A DNA stretch of 64,000 nt, taken from assembly GCF_005938215.1 (NCBI RefSeq), contig NZ_VCPD01000002.1, positions 372,001-436,000 of the forward strand, written 5' to 3'. This stretch comes from Ruegeria sediminis. Its GTDB lineage: Bacteria; Pseudomonadota; Alphaproteobacteria; Rhodobacterales; Rhodobacteraceae. Below, piece after piece: positions 62,656 to 64,000 of this stretch. The stretch's first letter is position 1, and each line of letters opens with the position of its first letter. Below the pieces are notes generated by a model, which did no database searches, was not told the origin of the DNA, and worked only from the letters and a program-made list of their open reading frames with translations. Made by a program: the position numbers and the translations under genes.

Positions 62656-64000
62656 ATGCAAGAGCCCGCCATCACACCGGAACTGATTGCCGCGCACGGG
62701 TTGAAGCCCGAAGAATACGACATGATCCTCGAGATCATCGGCCGGGAACCCACCTTCACCGAGCTTGGCATCTTCTCGGCCATGTGGAACGAGCATTGCT
62801 CCTACAAATCCTCCAAGAAATGGCTTCGCACCCTGCCCACCTCTGGTCCGCAGGTGATCTGTGGCCCGGGCGAAAACGCGGGCGTGGTGGACATCGGCGA
62901 TGGCCAGGCCGTGGTCTTCAAGATGGAAAGCCACAACCACCCGTCGTACATCGAACCCTACCAGGGCGCGGCGACTGGTGTCGGCGGCATCCTGCGCGAC
63001 GTCTTCACCATGGGCGCGCGCCCTATCGCGTCGATGAACGCCCTGTCCTTTGGCGAACCGTCGCACCACAAGACGCGCCGTCTGGTCAATGGTGTGGTCG
63101 AGGGCATCGGCGGCTACGGCAACTGTTTCGGCGTACCCTGCGTTGGGGGCGAGGTCCGGTTTCACCCCGCCTACAACGGCAATTGCCTTGTGAACGCGTT
63201 TGCCGCCGGTCTCGCGGACAGTGACAAGATCTTTTACTCGGCCGCCTCCGGCGTGGGAATGCCAGTGGTCTACCTTGGCGCCAAGACCGGTCGCGACGGT
63301 GTCGGTGGTGCGACGATGGCCTCGGCCGAGTTCGACGATACGATCGAGGAAAAGCGGCCCACGGTTCAGGTTGGCGATCCCTTCACCGAAAAACGTCTGA
63401 TGGAAGCCTGCCTGGAGCTGATGAAGACCGGGGCCGTGATTTCGATCCAGGACATGGGCGCTGCTGGCCTTACCTGCTCGGCGGTCGAAATGGGCGACAA
63501 GGGCGGTCTGGGCATCCGACTGGACCTCGACGCGGTTCCTCAGCGCGAAGACAACATGACCGCCTACGAGATGATGCTGTCGGAATCGCAGGAGCGTATG
63601 CTCATGGTGCTGAAGCCTGAAAAGGAGGCTGAAGCGCGTGCGGTGTTCGAGAAATGGGACCTCGATTTCGCAATAGTTGGCGAAACGATACCCGAGGATC
63701 GTTTCCTGATTATCCACAACGGCGATATCAAGGCCGACCTGCCTCTTTCAAAGCTTTCGTCCACCGCTCCCGAATACGACCGCCCCTGGGTGCCGACGCC
63801 GGCGCCCGAAGAACTGACCGACATTCCCCAGATCGACCCGATCGACGGCCTGCGCGCGCTGCTCTCATCGCCCAACTATGCGGGGAAGCAGTGGGTCTAC
63901 GAACAATATGACACGATGGTCATGGCCGATACGGCGCGCACCCCAGGTCTGGGTGCCGGCATGGTGCGTGTGCACGGCACCGACAAGGTGCTTGCCTTCA
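62656..64000 (+). CDS. purL: Phosphoribosylformylglycinamidine synthase subunit PurL (partial)
   Basis: The first 448 residues of PurL are present; the gene runs past the right edge. PurL uses ATP and ammonia from PurQ to make FGAM. The start [20 protein letters not shown] leads to the AIR-synthase-like domain: [20 protein letters not shown], the metal and ATP region [20 protein letters not shown], then [13 protein letters not shown] and [20 protein letters not shown] segments. It is the small PurL type that needs PurS and PurQ, both encoded 21 kb away on the other strand. Confidence 0.96.
   Translation, partial: MQEPAITPELIAAHGLKPEEYDMILEIIGREPTFTELGIFSAMWNEHCSYKSSKKWLRTLPTSGPQVICGPGENAGVVDIGDGQAVVFKMESHNHPSYIEPYQGAATGVGGILRDVFTMGARPIASMNALSFGEPSHHKTRRLVNGVVEGIGGYGNCFGVPCVGGEVRFHPAYNGNCLVNAFAAGLADSDKIFYSAASGVGMPVVYLGAKTGRDGVGGATMASAEFDDTIEEKRPTVQVGDPFTEKRLMEACLELMKTGAVISIQDMGAAGLTCSAVEMGDKGGLGIRLDLDAVPQREDNMTAYEMMLSESQERMLMVLKPEKEAEARAVFEKWDLDFAIVGETIPEDRFLIIHNGDIKADLPLSKLSSTAPEYDRPWVPTPAPEELTDIPQIDPIDGLRALLSSPNYAGKQWVYEQYDTMVMADTARTPGLGAGMVRVHGTDKVLAF

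Overview
The window is GC-rich chromosomal DNA from an alphaproteobacterium of the Rhodobacteraceae, most likely the marine Roseobacter group (Ruegeria-like). The evidence is a ctrA-sciP pair, a DMSP demethylase (dmdA) next to acuI, a permuted two-piece tmRNA, alpha-type SspB, the ATPase-inhibitor zeta subunit, DUF4169/RHH small proteins behind fumC and a stand-alone gene-transfer-agent type lysis cassette. No rRNA, tRNA, IS element, prophage structural cluster or CRISPR array was seen. The left edge cuts ctrA and the right edge cuts purL.

Layout. 1-0.8 kb: cell-cycle regulator CtrA (partial) and its antagonist SciP. 0.9-2.6 kb: mnmA and a CadD-like permease. 2.6-13.8 kb (minus strand): the envelope block frr-uppS-cdsA-dxr-rseP-[42-residue membrane ORF]-bamA-skp-fabZ-lpxA-lpxI-lpxB, which has no lpxD between skp and fabZ. 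14-21.2 kb: a DMSP/methanethiol locus. On the minus strand DUF2182-DUF1326-DinB-dmdA-acuI form a tightly coupled operon. Divergently run a GntR regulator with tandem operators, an SBP56/methanethiol-oxidase-like protein and a six-helix membrane protein. 21.4-25.5 kb: ssrA (acceptor piece, spacer, coding piece), a SnoaL-like protein, a rhodanese-ChrB fusion with ChrA, SspB and a secreted protein. 25.7-32.9 kb: fumC with two tiny overlapping ORFs, tag, class I aldolase, a cytochrome P450/serine hydrolase pair, ccdA and tusA. 33-43.5 kb: rne with a long leader, a dctBD two-component pair whose DctD lacks the GAFTGA loop, purQ/purS with an alcohol dehydrogenase between them, marC, purC and the zeta inhibitor. 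43.6-53.4 kb: a BHMT-like methyltransferase, an FHA-trypsin membrane protease, an enoyl-CoA hydratase, ccmH, ccmF, a holin/endolysin cassette lodged between ccmF and ccmE, argC and murI. 53.4-64 kb: an acyltransferase, a large indolepyruvate ferredoxin oxidoreductase with a divergent LysR regulator, a candidate small RNA, an MscS-type channel, an outer-membrane beta-barrel protein and the start of purL.

How genes work together. DmdA demethylates DMSP; the downstream methanethiol could be oxidised by the SBP56 protein. DUF1326 and DUF2182, both cysteine-rich, are translationally coupled to dmdA through a DinB-like protein, which suggests an undescribed metal-handling or thiol-handling function for this pathway. 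ssrA and SspB supply both the degradation tag and its ClpXP adaptor. CtrA, SciP and the GTA-type lysis genes belong to one regulatory theme known from Rhodobacter capsulatus. The best leads are the DUF2182-DUF1326-DinB-dmdA/SBP56 locus, an intergenic sRNA candidate with an anti-Shine-Dalgarno segment, and the degenerate DctD.
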